Assembly (NCBI GenBank): GCA_046349915.1
Contig: JAXMBL010000005.1
Location: forward strand, 819,648-883,647
DNA from: CAIXSC01 sp046349915
GTDB taxonomy: Bacteria > Planctomycetota > Planctomycetia > Pirellulales > Pirellulaceae
Reading direction: 5' to 3'
DNA: 64,000 nucleotides
Shown one piece after another: positions 26,987 through 36,761 of this stretch (position 1 is its first letter; the number at the start of each line of letters is the position of its first letter). The notes under the pieces are model-generated. The model did no database searches. It was not told the DNA's origin and saw nothing but the letters and a program-made list of their open reading frames with translations. The position numbers and the translations under genes are program-made.

Positions 26987-27578
26987 GTTCTTGGACGAAA
27001 GCCTCCGTTGCTCAATGAGCCCCCCCTTACGACGGACTAGAAGTCCGTCGTACCTAAGTAGCCCGCTCACTTCGTGAGCGGTCAGCTGCTTGGCGCGCGA
27101 GCGCCCATCGCCGGCCAGGGAATTCGCTTGGCGAACGACTTTCTGCATGGAAAACGTCTCGGTGCGGACAGACGCGACGGACTGGAAGTCCGTCGTACCT
27201 AGTAGCCCGCTCACTTCGTGAGCGGTCAGCTTCTTGGCGTGCGAGCGCCCATCGCCGGCCAGGGAATTCGCTTGGCGAACGACTTTCTGCGTGGAAAACG
27301 TCTCGGTGCGGACAGACGCGACGGACTAGAAGTCCGTCGTACCGATGTGAAAAAGCACTAGCCGTTCGGCTGGTCTTCGCCTATCTCATGTGTTGGGCAA
27401 TCATTGCCTTAGGTCCGAGCAGGCTGCTAGGGGTTGTCTTCAAACAAGCCTTACCGTCGTAGCTGGGCGCTCGGCCAGGTTTCGGCACGGCGGTTGCAGT
27501 CTGGTGAGGATTCGCGTTCGCCCCTCGATAATCGCTGACCCCACACCTCGTGCCAAAGACCTGAAGCCTAAACTAACC
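26987..27578. repeat. Composite intergenic repeat module, two tandem copies
   Basis: Between the sulfatase and ppc lies a block of palindrome A (27030-27050), palindrome B (27059-27081) and a conserved spacer of about 80 bp, then A (27175-27195), B (27203-27225) and the same spacer again, and a final A (27319-27339). The two copies are about 145 bp each and nearly identical. Similar A-B-spacer-A modules occur at 45503-45699 and, inverted, at 47998-48146. From 27340 to 27578 no gene is seen, although the frame is open into ppc. Confidence 0.8.
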
Positions 27579-30521
27579 ATGTCCTCTTCAATACCGGAAA
27601 TCCGAGTGTCCGCGATGGCGACCTCTCGTACCGCTCAGGCCAATTTTTCGCCAGCTAGCCAACTCGTGACCCCCGATTCACCCGCGACGCTGGCCCCACC
27701 CCAACCGGCCGCCGTCGCGCCGGATCGCTCGCCCCAAACAGCCCTCAACAGCGATATCGCCTTTCTCGACTCGCTTCTATCCGATGTCATTGGCCGGTTG
27801 GCTGGCCCCGAAACCTTGGCGCTTGTCGCTCAAGTGCGCGGGGCGACTCAAGAGCTTCGAGCCCAGTCGTCGGTCGACAAAGCTCGCGATCTCCGCGACC
27901 AACTCGCTCAACTCGATACCGCTCGCCTGCGTAACCTCACGCGAGCCTTCGGCGTCTACTTCGACTTGATCAATCTGGCCGAGCAGCGGGCCCGACTTCG
28001 AACTCTGCGACTCCGGCAATTGGACACCACCTCGCCCATCTCGGACGGACTAGAAGCCGCCGTCCAGCAATTACGAAATGCACGCATTTCGCCGGAACAA
28101 CTGGAATCGCTGCTCGAACAATCGTTGGTCGCACCCGTTTTCACCGCCCACCCCAGCGAAGCGCGACGACGCACGATCCTGGAGAAACTGCGAGCCATCT
28201 CGGAGCAGATGGATCGGCTGGAGTATGGCCAGCTGCCGCCGCGCGAGCGGACCGCGGTTATCGCGGCGATCACCGAAGAGATCGAAGTCTATTGGCTCTC
28301 CAATTTGGTGCATGCCGAACGTCCCTCCGTGCTGGACGAAGTGCGGCAAGGGATCGCCATGATCGAGGGACTGTTCGAAGTCGTTCCGCGAATCTATCGC
28401 GAGGTCGATGAAATCCTTGCCCACCGTCGGCTCGCCGATGGCGACCATGCGACGCCAGTCAACGCTTCACCGCGTCGAGCGCCCGCGTTTCTCCGCTTTG
28501 GATCATGGATCGGCGGCGACCGCGATGGAAACCCGCGAGTGACCCATGATGTGACGATCGAGGCGGTACGGTTACAGCAAGAATTCGTGATTGGACAGTA
28601 CATCGCGCGGGTCGACGAACTTTGTCGGCGAGTGAGTATTTGCGAACTGGTGGCGCCCGTCAGTCCGGCGATGGCTCAAGCATTGCAGGAGGCGGCGGCG
28701 AGTTTTCCGGAGATCGCTTCACAACTTCCCTTGGAGCCCTATCGACGCTGGTGCCGCTTCATGCTGGCCAAGCTGCGAAGAACTCTGGAACAGGTTCGCT
28801 CCCTGCGCCCCGACTGGACTGACGCCCCCCCTACCCCGCACGTTGCCGTTTACCAAACCAGCGAGCCATTTCTCAGCGATCTTCGGCTATTAGCCAGTGA
28901 ACTCGATCGCATCGGAGCATCGGCGACCGCCAACGGTCTGCTGCGCGACTTGATTCGGCTGGTGGAAGTGTTTGGGATGCACCTCCTGACACTCGACGTT
29001 CGACAGCACAGTTTACGGCACGGGCGCGCGGTCGAAGAGGCACTCGCCTGGGCAGGCGTCTGTCCCAACTATCTCTCACTGTCCAGCGACGAACGTTTTA
29101 AGTGCTTGGTCGAAGAACTGGGCCGTGGTCGCCCACTCATTCCCACGCATCTACCCTACTCGGCCGAGTCGTGCGAGGTCATTGAAACCTTCCGTGCCTT
29201 GGCAGCCCTGCTCGAACAGCAGTGCGGCGAAGCGGTCGAGAATTACATCATCAGCAATGCCACCGAACCCGCTCATGTGCTCGAAGTGCTGTTGCTCGCC
29301 CGCGAAGCTCGACTCTATCGTCCCCGCGAGGGAGTGAGTCGACTGAATATCATTCCGCTGTTCGAGTCGCGACATCCCTTGGCCCACGCCTCCGCGATTC
29401 TCGAACAACTGCTTGATTTGCCGTTGTATCGCGACCATCTGCGGATGCGCGGCGATTTGCAAGAAGTCATGATCGGCTACTCGGACAGCAACAAGGAAAT
29501 GGGCTGCTTGCCATCGACTTGGGGCTTGTATCAGGCGCAGCGACAATTGGCCGACGTCCAGCGCCGCTCAGGCGTCACGGTTCAGGTGTTCCACGGTCGC
29601 GGCGGCTCGATCGGGCGTGGCGGCGGACCAGCGAACCGAGCCATCTTGGCTCAACCAGCCGGCACCGTGAATGGCCGACTACGGTTTACCGAGCAGGGCG
29701 AGATGATCGCCGACCGCTACGGCACCGCGGGAATCGCCGAACGCCATTTGGAACAAATCCTCAACGCCGTGCTTCGCGCCAGCTTCGACATCCATTGCGC
29801 TCCCCCGGCGCCCGAGTGGGAACAGTTGCTCGAACAACTGGCCGAACGAGCGTTCGCTCACTACCGCCAACTGGTCTACGACGACCCGGATTTCTTGACC
29901 TATTTCAATCAAGCGACCCCCATTGCCGAAATTGGCCAGCTGAAAATTGCGTCTCGACCCGCTCGTCGGGCCGAGCCTGGCGCGAACGCCACCTCGCTAG
30001 ATCAATTGCGCGCCATCCCCTGGGTGTTCAGTTGGATGCAGAGCCGACACACCCTGCCCGGTTGGTTCGGCTTGGGATCAGCCGTCATGGGCTACTTGGC
30101 CGAATCGCCCGCGGATCGAGCCAACCTGGCGAAGATGTACGAGCAATGGCCCCTCTGGCGAACGTTTATCGATAGCACTCAAATGATCCTGGCCAAAGCC
30201 GACCCCACGATCGCTCGACTGTATGCGGACCTGGTGAGCGACCCGCGGGTGGGAGATCGCGTCTATGGCTTGATCGCGGCCGAATATCAGCGAACGCTGG
30301 AAGCCGTTACCCTGATCACGGGTCGCGCCGAACTGTTGGACGATATGCCCGTCTTGAAACGCTCGATCGCTCGTCGCAATCCCTACGTCGACCCGTTAAG
30401 CTTTGTCCAGTTGGTGCTCATGCAACGGCTGCGGAGCGGCGAGGAACCGCGTGACGAACTGATGGCCGGTGTGTTGGAGAGTATCAACGGGATCGCCAGC
30501 GGACTCAAGAATACAGGCTAG
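27579..30521 (+). CDS. ppc: Phosphoenolpyruvate carboxylase
   Basis: The enzyme carboxylates PEP with bicarbonate to oxaloacetate, refilling the TCA cycle. Signatures are clear: VFTAHPSEARRRT with the catalytic His191, GGDRDGNPRVT, MIGYSDSNKEMG, FHGRGGSIGRGGGP, the active-site LRFTEQGEMIADRYG, and a C-terminal SGLKNTG ending in the usual NTG. The start at 27579 gives 980 residues, the usual length plus a disordered tail of about 60; a further ATG at 27615 is possible. The open frame runs back to 27390, but that part lies next to repeat modules. No clear ribosome site was found. A YaiI-like gene follows 5 bp after the stop. Confidence 0.93.
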   Translation: MSSSIPEIRVSAMATSRTAQANFSPASQLVTPDSPATLAPPQPAAVAPDRSPQTALNSDIAFLDSLLSDVIGRLAGPETLALVAQVRGATQELRAQSSVDKARDLRDQLAQLDTARLRNLTRAFGVYFDLINLAEQRARLRTLRLRQLDTTSPISDGLEAAVQQLRNARISPEQLESLLEQSLVAPVFTAHPSEARRRTILEKLRAISEQMDRLEYGQLPPRERTAVIAAITEEIEVYWLSNLVHAERPSVLDEVRQGIAMIEGLFEVVPRIYREVDEILAHRRLADGDHATPVNASPRRAPAFLRFGSWIGGDRDGNPRVTHDVTIEAVRLQQEFVIGQYIARVDELCRRVSICELVAPVSPAMAQALQEAAASFPEIASQLPLEPYRRWCRFMLAKLRRTLEQVRSLRPDWTDAPPTPHVAVYQTSEPFLSDLRLLASELDRIGASATANGLLRDLIRLVEVFGMHLLTLDVRQHSLRHGRAVEEALAWAGVCPNYLSLSSDERFKCLVEELGRGRPLIPTHLPYSAESCEVIETFRALAALLEQQCGEAVENYIISNATEPAHVLEVLLLAREARLYRPREGVSRLNIIPLFESRHPLAHASAILEQLLDLPLYRDHLRMRGDLQEVMIGYSDSNKEMGCLPSTWGLYQAQRQLADVQRRSGVTVQVFHGRGGSIGRGGGPANRAILAQPAGTVNGRLRFTEQGEMIADRYGTAGIAERHLEQILNAVLRASFDIHCAPPAPEWEQLLEQLAERAFAHYRQLVYDDPDFLTYFNQATPIAEIGQLKIASRPARRAEPGANATSLDQLRAIPWVFSWMQSRHTLPGWFGLGSAVMGYLAESPADRANLAKMYEQWPLWRTFIDSTQMILAKADPTIARLYADLVSDPRVGDRVYGLIAAEYQRTLEAVTLITGRAELLDDMPVLKRSIARRNPYVDPLSFVQLVLMQRLRSGEEPRDELMAGVLESINGIASGLKNTG

Positions 30522-30526
30522 CCCCA

Positions 30527-31024
30527 GTGAGCTCACCGGACGCGACTGACTCCACCAACTCCGAGCCCGCGGCTCGCATCTGGGTGGACGCGGATGCGTG
30601 TCCCGGCGAAATCAAGCAGCTACTGTTTCGCGCCGCCGAACGAACTCGCATACGCGTGACTCTCGTCGCCAACCAGTCTTTGTGGACGCCGAAGAGCGAG
30701 TTCATCGACAGCCGCGTGGTCGCGGGTGGAATGAACGAGGCCGATCGTCGCATTGTCGAGTGGGTCGGGGCCAGCGATCTCGTAATCACGGCGGATGTGC
30801 CGCTCGCCGCTCAAGTGGTCGCCAAGGGAGCTCAAGCAATCGATCCTCGCGGGACTCTGTATTCGGATGGCAACGTCGGTGAACGGCTCGCGATCCGCAA
30901 TTTGTTCGACGAATTACGGGGTGGTGGAATGGTAGGAGGCGGGCCTGCCCCATTTACCGCCAAGGACAAACAGAATTTCGCCAACCAACTGGATCGCTGG
31001 CTCGCCAAAGCTGCCCGCAAGTAA
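30527..31024 (+). CDS. YaiI/YqxD (UPF0178, DUF188) family protein
   Basis: A 165-residue protein of the widespread UPF0178 family, with the hallmark start IWVDADACPGEIK, the core VVAGGMNEADRRIVEWV, SDLVITADVPLA and the end region GGGPAPFTAKDKQNFANQLDR. The fold is PIN-like and the acidic residues suggest a metal-dependent nuclease-type activity, but the role is not established. It starts at GTG 30527, five bases after ppc, so it is probably translated from the same message. Confidence 0.88.
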   Translation: MSSPDATDSTNSEPAARIWVDADACPGEIKQLLFRAAERTRIRVTLVANQSLWTPKSEFIDSRVVAGGMNEADRRIVEWVGASDLVITADVPLAAQVVAKGAQAIDPRGTLYSDGNVGERLAIRNLFDELRGGGMVGGGPAPFTAKDKQNFANQLDRWLAKAARK

Positions 31025-31034
31025 GCGGAACGGT

Positions 31035-31058
31035 CGGAATTCTTGCGAATTCCGCTAC
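31035..31058. repeat. Dispersed palindrome, family C
   Basis: Inverted copy of the GCGGAATTC / GAATTCCGC hairpin, sitting between the YaiI-like stop and the ribosome site of the phosphoesterase gene. Other copies are at 2117 and 57173. Confidence 0.75.
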
Positions 31059-31069
31059 AGGAAAAAAAC

Positions 31070-31993
31070 ATGTACGACATCATTGGAGATATTCACGGGC
31101 ACGCGGACCGGCTGGTGCGATTGCTCGAAATCATGGGCTATTCAAACAGCGGCGGAACTTGGCGGCATCCCGAAAGCACGGCGGTGTTCGTCGGAGACCT
31201 GATCGACCGCGGCCCGCAAATTCGCGAAGTGGTCGACTTGGTTCGTCGCATGTGTGACGCGGGCGCCGCGAAAATCGTCATGGGCAACCATGAATTCAAT
31301 GCGCTAACCTATCACACTCCCAACCCCGCCAAACCGGGCGCCTTCCTCCGCGAACGATCGACGCGAACAACGAAACAGATCGCCGCCACACTCGAGCAAT
31401 TCAACCCAAATCAACTCGAAGACGCCCTCCACTGGTTTCGCTCGCTTCCCTTCTACGTGGAACTCGACGGCATCCGAGTCGTGCATGCCTGCTGGAATCG
31501 TGAACAAATCGCCATGCTCGATACGGCTCGACGCGACTGCGGCGGAGTGAACACCGATTTCCTGGTTCGAGCCACTCAACGGAACGAACCGCTGTACGAA
31601 GCCATCGAGATCGTACTCAAAGGGCCCGAGATCCAATTGCCCCAAGGCTACTCCTACTCGGATCGCTATGGCACTCAACGACGCACCATGAGAATCCGTT
31701 GGTATCGTCCACCCGACGAGATGAACGAGACTTACCAAAGTTATGCGTTGACGGTTGATCAAGGTTTGCCGACCGACCGGTTTCCCTCGACTCGGATTCC
31801 TCCTCACTTCGCCTATCCCGATGATGCTCCGCCAGTATTCTTCGGGCACTATTGGTTGCGCGGCGAGCGTCCCGGGCGGCTCGCAACCAATGTCGCCTGC
31901 CTCGACTACAGCGTCGCTCTGGGCGGGTATCTCTGTGCGTACCGTTGGCGAGGCGAGCGAACGATCGACGACTCCCAGTTCGCGCTGGCCTGA
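31070..31993 (+). CDS. Calcineurin-like metallophosphoesterase
   Basis: PPP-type phosphoesterase with all three metal motifs: GDIHGHA, GDLIDRGP and GNHE, so it should be catalytically able. Close relatives are diadenosine tetraphosphatases (ApaH, PrpE) and protein Ser/Thr phosphatases. The 307-residue protein has a C-terminal His pair region (FGHYWLRGERPG) and no signal peptide. The start at 31070 has AGGA upstream; a longer frame exists through the palindrome at 31035. The exact substrate is open. Confidence 0.85.
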   Translation: MYDIIGDIHGHADRLVRLLEIMGYSNSGGTWRHPESTAVFVGDLIDRGPQIREVVDLVRRMCDAGAAKIVMGNHEFNALTYHTPNPAKPGAFLRERSTRTTKQIAATLEQFNPNQLEDALHWFRSLPFYVELDGIRVVHACWNREQIAMLDTARRDCGGVNTDFLVRATQRNEPLYEAIEIVLKGPEIQLPQGYSYSDRYGTQRRTMRIRWYRPPDEMNETYQSYALTVDQGLPTDRFPSTRIPPHFAYPDDAPPVFFGHYWLRGERPGRLATNVACLDYSVALGGYLCAYRWRGERTIDDSQFALA

Positions 31994-32172
31994 GGCTAGG
32001 CAGCCTACTCTGATCGCAACCATTGGCCCTCCCCCCCGACTGGATAGCCAACCAGGGAATATCAGTCCGTGCGCTCACCGAGTTAGAATCCGCGCCGCTG
32101 TCTCGCGGTCTCCGCGAGACGCTCGCGCGCGTCTGCCAAGTTCTCGGTCACATATGCCACGGAGATTCTTCG

Positions 32173-34815
32173 ATGTCGGATGCAGTGGAACATCAGTCGC
32201 CAGTGAGTATTACCGCGACCACCAACGGAACTCATGCGGCAAACCCCTCCATAACGATCACCGTGACGATTCCGGCCGCCTGTGTCGCGGCAACCGCCGC
32301 GCCGCCGCCAGGCACGGCCAATGCCACTCCGGCGAAAGGCGTTTCCGTGCCAGCAGCGCCTGCAGCAGCGACGACCAGCGGCGACGCCGACTTGGCTGTC
32401 GAAGCAGTCGTTATCGATCCCAATTACAGTAACCGCGAGGGGTACGATCCCGAGTTTCTAGGGCGGGGTAGTCTGCGAGTGCCTCTGCCGAAGCTGACCA
32501 ACCTGCAACGACGCTCGGCCGCTCGATTGTTGCGTCCCGAAGCGGGCGATGATCCCTTTGAACTCAAATACCATCACTACAGCGTCGTGATGCATGCACA
32601 ACGCCGCTTGGCCTTTTTCACGGCGGTCAACATTGACGGTCAGAAGGCGCGCGAGATCGAGCGGGAGAAAGACCGCTGGTCGTTCGATCCACGTATTCGT
32701 CGCGATCAACAGTTGGGCAACGAGTTGTACGCGGACAACCCTTTCGATCGCGGGCATTTAGTGCGGCGACTCGATCCCGCTTGGGGACGAACGTTTGGCA
32801 TCGCGAAATCCGCGAACGACGACACGTTCCACTTCACCAATTGCAGTCCCCAGCACGAACGATTCAATCAGGGCCAGAATCTCTGGCAGGGAATCGAAAA
32901 CTTCTTGCTCGATCGCGCCACCGAGAGTGATCAACGCATGACGGTTTTCACCGGCCCTGTTTTTCGGGATGACGATCCGGAATACCGCGAAGTCCCGATT
33001 CCGCGCGAATACTGGAAAGTGGCGGTGCTCGTGGGGAATCAAGGTCGACTCCGATCCCTCGGATTCATCGTTACGCAAGCCGACTTGATCGAGCCGATTG
33101 TGGAATCGACGGTCGAGTCGATTGAGACGGCTCGACTGTTCCAAACATCGGTCGCCGAGATCGCGTCACTCACCGGTTTCGACTTTGGGCCGCTCGTCGC
33201 CGCAGACGCGGGCGGAGTCGATCAGTTTGAGACGCCCGCGACCGAAGCAGTCGCAGTGACCTCAGCCACCGCGACTCGCCGCATTCCACTCCAATCGTGG
33301 GACCAAATCCGCGGCGTCACGAGTTCCGCCGTGGGTTTCAACGCACTCGAATCGAGCGCACTTGAATCGAACGCACTCGAATCCGCGGCACTCGAAGCGC
33401 CCGCCGCCGCAGCGGCAAGCAGCGCGACCGATTCGTCCACGGGTCGACATGCAGTGACAGGAACCGACCTGAGTTACTACTTGGTGGCCTATGACGAGAA
33501 TTCGCAGGAACGCCCCTCGGGTGCGGCAGGGTTGGTCAGTGATCGCGTGATCGCGGAACTTACGTCGTCCCCCGTGACCGACGTCTTCCTATTCAGCCAT
33601 GGTTGGATGGGAGATATTCCCGCGGCCCATGAACAGTACCAAGGCTGGATTCAAGCCATGGCCTCGTGTGCCGACGACCGTCAACGAATCCGACAAAAGC
33701 GACCTGGATTTCGTCCGCTCTTGATTGGCGTGCATTGGCCAAGTCTCCCGTGGGGGGACGAGGAGTTTGAATCGGCGTCGGCCCTTGAGTCGGTCGCCAG
33801 CGCTGCCAACAGTTCCGAGATGGACCCAACGCTTGCCCAGCGAGTGGCGACGTACAGTCAAGCGATTGGCGATAGCGAGCATGTACGACGAATGATCCGA
33901 TCCTTGCTGGAGGCGAGCCGTCAGTATGGCGAAGCCAACATGCCTGTGCTGCCGCCGCCCGTTCGCGCGATCTACCGCGAGCTCGACGCGATTGCCGCCT
34001 TGCCCAAGTCGGGAGTCGCTGGCTCGCCGGGAGCGGACATTGAGTCATTTGACGCAGATGCAATTTATGCGGAGGTACGAGCGGAACGAGCGGAGGCGGC
34101 TCAAGTCAACGCAGGTTTGGAAGCGCTCAGCTTTCCCTGGCTTTCGCGCGACACCGTCCTGGCGCCTTTGCGTACTTTGTCTTTTTGGAAGATGAAGGAT
34201 CGTGCGCGAGTGGTGGGCGAGACTGGCGTCCATCCGCTGCTGCGACGCATGCAAGCCGCCATCGGTGCTCGCGATGTTCGCATTCACCTCGCGGGCCATA
34301 GCTTTGGTTGTATCGTGGCGTCCGCGGCGATCGCCGGTCCCAAAGGCGGCCCCCGACTCGCTCGCCCCGTCGATTCGCTATCGCTCTTGCAAGGCGCGTT
34401 ATCGCTTTGGACCTACTGTGCCAGCATCCCGGCGGAGCCGTCGAAAGTCGGGTACTTCCATCGCATCATTGCGCTCGGACTCGTGAAGGGCGCCATCATG
34501 TCCACTCAATCGATTCACGATACGGCGGTCGGTAAGTGGTATCCGCGCGGCGCGAAAGTCGCCGGCGATCTCGAAGCGTTGGCAGTCGAGTATCCGAAGT
34601 ATGGGGCGGTGGGAACCTTCGGCATCCAAGGCCTGTTTGCCAAGAAGCAGGAACTCAACATGCTCCCAGAAAACGGCGTCTACAACTTCCAACCAGGACA
34701 TGTGTACAACGTCGAGTCGAGCAACTTCATCAACCAGGGAGGCGGTTTCTCGGGCGCTCACAGCGATATCCGCAAGAAACCTGTCGCGCACGCGGTGTGG
34801 AGCGCCATCGGGTAG
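32173..34815 (+). CDS. DNA/RNA non-specific endonuclease fused to alpha/beta hydrolase
   Basis: An 880-residue fusion. Residues 1-110 are Ala/Thr/Pro-rich. Residues about 130-345 form a NUC1/Serratia-type nuclease with the catalytic DRGH (192-195) and the metal-binding TNCSPQ...N stretch near residue 220. A linker with repeated ALES units (about 390-415) leads to an alpha/beta hydrolase (about residues 430-880) with FLFSHGW, the nucleophile elbow GHSFG (Ser710) and a possible catalytic His in FSGAHSD. No signal peptide is visible, so the nuclease may act in the cytoplasm or be released by a non-Sec route. GGAG sits 8 bases before 32173. The enzyme pairing (nucleic acid plus ester/lipid cleavage) suggests a toxin or a defence effector, but no immunity or sensor gene is adjacent. 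Confidence 0.8.
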   Translation: MSDAVEHQSPVSITATTNGTHAANPSITITVTIPAACVAATAAPPPGTANATPAKGVSVPAAPAAATTSGDADLAVEAVVIDPNYSNREGYDPEFLGRGSLRVPLPKLTNLQRRSAARLLRPEAGDDPFELKYHHYSVVMHAQRRLAFFTAVNIDGQKAREIEREKDRWSFDPRIRRDQQLGNELYADNPFDRGHLVRRLDPAWGRTFGIAKSANDDTFHFTNCSPQHERFNQGQNLWQGIENFLLDRATESDQRMTVFTGPVFRDDDPEYREVPIPREYWKVAVLVGNQGRLRSLGFIVTQADLIEPIVESTVESIETARLFQTSVAEIASLTGFDFGPLVAADAGGVDQFETPATEAVAVTSATATRRIPLQSWDQIRGVTSSAVGFNALESSALESNALESAALEAPAAAAASSATDSSTGRHAVTGTDLSYYLVAYDENSQERPSGAAGLVSDRVIAELTSSPVTDVFLFSHGWMGDIPAAHEQYQGWIQAMASCADDRQRIRQKRPGFRPLLIGVHWPSLPWGDEEFESASALESVASAANSSEMDPTLAQRVATYSQAIGDSEHVRRMIRSLLEASRQYGEANMPVLPPPVRAIYRELDAIAALPKSGVAGSPGADIESFDADAIYAEVRAERAEAAQVNAGLEALSFPWLSRDTVLAPLRTLSFWKMKDRARVVGETGVHPLLRRMQAAIGARDVRIHLAGHSFGCIVASAAIAGPKGGPRLARPVDSLSLLQGALSLWTYCASIPAEPSKVGYFHRIIALGLVKGAIMSTQSIHDTAVGKWYPRGAKVAGDLEALAVEYPKYGAVGTFGIQGLFAKKQELNMLPENGVYNFQPGHVYNVESSNFINQGGGFSGAHSDIRKKPVAHAVWSAIG
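33345..33404. repeat. Four 15-bp direct repeats inside the nuclease-hydrolase gene
   Basis: Tandem copies of AACGCACTCGAATCG and close variants encode four ALES-type pentapeptides (NALES, SALES, NALES, AALEA). They lie in the linker between the two enzyme domains and probably arose by slippage. Confidence 0.6.
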
Positions 34816-34969
34816 TTCTCTGGACAGCGGCCTGAATTCAAGGACAAGTATTCGCGAGTCGCAACAAGAAAACCGCTTCGACAGTTCGATGTGAGTCGAG
34901 CTGTCGAGCGGTTTCACAACCAACTCGCTACGGCATTCCACCGAGTAGACTCCTCTGCGTTCGCTCGCC

Positions 34970-35995
34970 TTACCGCTTCAGAGCCGCTAACTTTGCTCGG
35001 TAGTCCGCGATGCTCAAGGCGCCTGTCGGTTCGATCGACGGAGAACTACTCGACAGAGGCTTTGTCGGCTGCACTCGCGGAGAATGTCCAGGCGACGACG
35101 GAGTTGTCTCGGAACGACCTTCACTGATCTGCTGAGTTACTCCCTGCAAGGTTTTCACTGCCTCCTGGAATACCTCGACATACTTGTTCAGCTGGTCGAT
35201 CAGTTTCTCCGTTTGCAGTCCGTGATCTGTCGGAATCGCACTCAGCAGCTCGCGGACATCGGCGATGAACTCGCGGGATTCGATCACAAATTCCATCTTC
35301 GCTTCAATACCCGCCTCGATACCATCCACGGCCTTCGCCTTCGTCTCGTACGACGTGGCCAACTTGCGAGCTTCCGCCGCCATATCCGCCGACGCCTCTT
35401 TCAAGATCGTCGACTTGCGAGTCTCCGCTCGTTTCTCCAGCGAGTCGGCCAGCTTGCGGAAGACATCGGGCGCCTTCAACAACGCCTGGCGGTAGAGCTT
35501 CAAGTCAGGAGCAACTCGCTCTTTGGCCTCGATGATTCGCTTGGCTTCGCCATCGATCTCCTCGAGAAGCTCATCCATCGAATCGACAGCGATCTTCTGC
35601 CCTTGGATCTTCTTCAGATCGAGTCCCTTGAGAGCGACGTTGATGTCCGCCATTTTCCGGCGAATACGACTCTCCCAAAGTTCGATTTCCGCTCGTGCCG
35701 ATTCCTTCTGCTGAGCGAAATCAGCGGCGCCCCAACCCTTTCGCTCGCCACTGCCGCCGCGCCCCGGCGTGGCGACCTTGTTCCAATCTTCTCCACCATC
35801 GAACTGGCTGCCGCTGCCGGTCGGTTGATCGCTCGGCCGAAACTCGGCCGTGTCGCTCTGCGCCCAAACTATCCCCGCGCCGAACGGCGCGAAGCCTCCC
35901 ATGGCCACAGCGCCAGTCGCCAGAGCGCTCAACACCACCGACTTCCCGGTCCACTGAGAGCTACCTGTCAACCATCCCCATTTGCCTCGACTCAT
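34970..35995 (-). CDS. Exported coiled-coil protein of unknown function
   Basis: 341 residues. A long signal sequence (hydrophobic LSALATGAVAMGGFAPFGAG, cut after WAQ) is followed by a largely helical, Lys/Glu-rich body with heptad patterns (about residues 90-270) and a Ser/Pro-rich end. No enzyme motif is seen. The start at 35995 has GAGGAG six bases upstream; the upstream ATG at 36082 overlaps the neighbouring gene. It follows the 36063-36761 gene on the same strand by 67 bp, and both are exported coiled-coil proteins, so they probably act together in the envelope. Confidence 0.6.
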   Translation of the reverse strand: MSRGKWGWLTGSSQWTGKSVVLSALATGAVAMGGFAPFGAGIVWAQSDTAEFRPSDQPTGSGSQFDGGEDWNKVATPGRGGSGERKGWGAADFAQQKESARAEIELWESRIRRKMADINVALKGLDLKKIQGQKIAVDSMDELLEEIDGEAKRIIEAKERVAPDLKLYRQALLKAPDVFRKLADSLEKRAETRKSTILKEASADMAAEARKLATSYETKAKAVDGIEAGIEAKMEFVIESREFIADVRELLSAIPTDHGLQTEKLIDQLNKYVEVFQEAVKTLQGVTQQISEGRSETTPSSPGHSPRVQPTKPLSSSSPSIEPTGALSIADYRAKLAALKR

Positions 35996-36062
35996 GACTC
36001 TACTCCTCGCCAAAGACTTTCCCGAAACTCTCGATGACTCAACGTCGCTAGCGGACCTTCCG

Positions 36063-36761
36063 CTAGTGATCGACGCCGCCATCTCCCTGCACGTACACCT
36101 GAATGACGATCGTGGTATGCGCCTTGGGCGTACCTCCGATCAGTCCGGCTTCAGCCAGACCGCGGAGAACTTCGATTCCCGGATTAGCCTCGGCGCGAAT
36201 CTCCTGGATTGGAGCGCTCGAAGGCGTTGCACGCACGCCGTTCGAGTTGGCTCGGTAAGGAGCGTATCCGGCCGCCACACGCCGGCTCGGCGCTCGATAG
36301 GTCGTCGTATTGGCTGACTGGCTTCGTTCGCCTGTTCGCCCCATCGCCAACGTCTGATACCGTTGCTCGGTGCCATTGAGTCGCGATGTGACGATGTCGT
36401 ATTCCGACTTCAGCCAAGCCGATTCATTTACCCCTAACGACCGACGCCGGAGCGCGTTTTCGTAGGAGGCCTCCAGCGCATCGAGTCGCCGTTGCAACTC
36501 AGCCACATCTTTTCGCGCGTCGTACGACTGTTGGGTCGTGGGCAACGACGCGATTCCCTTCTCCAACGCCGCCAATCGCGACTCCATACGCTCGACCGTG
36601 GGCAGGAACGCTTCCTGCAATTGCAGCAACTGTTCCATCCGCTGTTCCAAATCAGCCACCCGCTCCGAGGTTCGGAACGACTGAGCCGCCACGGGTCGCG
36701 CGCCCATCCCCGATCCCAACACGCCGAGTGCTACCCACCAGATCGTTACGCGAATCCCCAT
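36063..36761 (-). CDS. Exported coiled-coil protein of unknown function
   Basis: 232 residues with a signal peptide ending in VAAQ. Residues about 30-110 form a coiled coil (SERVADLEQRMEQLLQLQ and repeats), followed by a Ser/Thr-rich linker and a short C-terminal domain TTIVIQVYVQGDGGVDH. The start at 36761 has AGGGGAGGAA upstream; the longer frame to 36806 has no support. It is likely first of a two-gene operon with the 34970-35995 gene. Confidence 0.6.
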   Translation of the reverse strand: MGIRVTIWWVALGVLGSGMGARPVAAQSFRTSERVADLEQRMEQLLQLQEAFLPTVERMESRLAALEKGIASLPTTQQSYDARKDVAELQRRLDALEASYENALRRRSLGVNESAWLKSEYDIVTSRLNGTEQRYQTLAMGRTGERSQSANTTTYRAPSRRVAAGYAPYRANSNGVRATPSSAPIQEIRAEANPGIEVLRGLAEAGLIGGTPKAHTTIVIQVYVQGDGGVDH

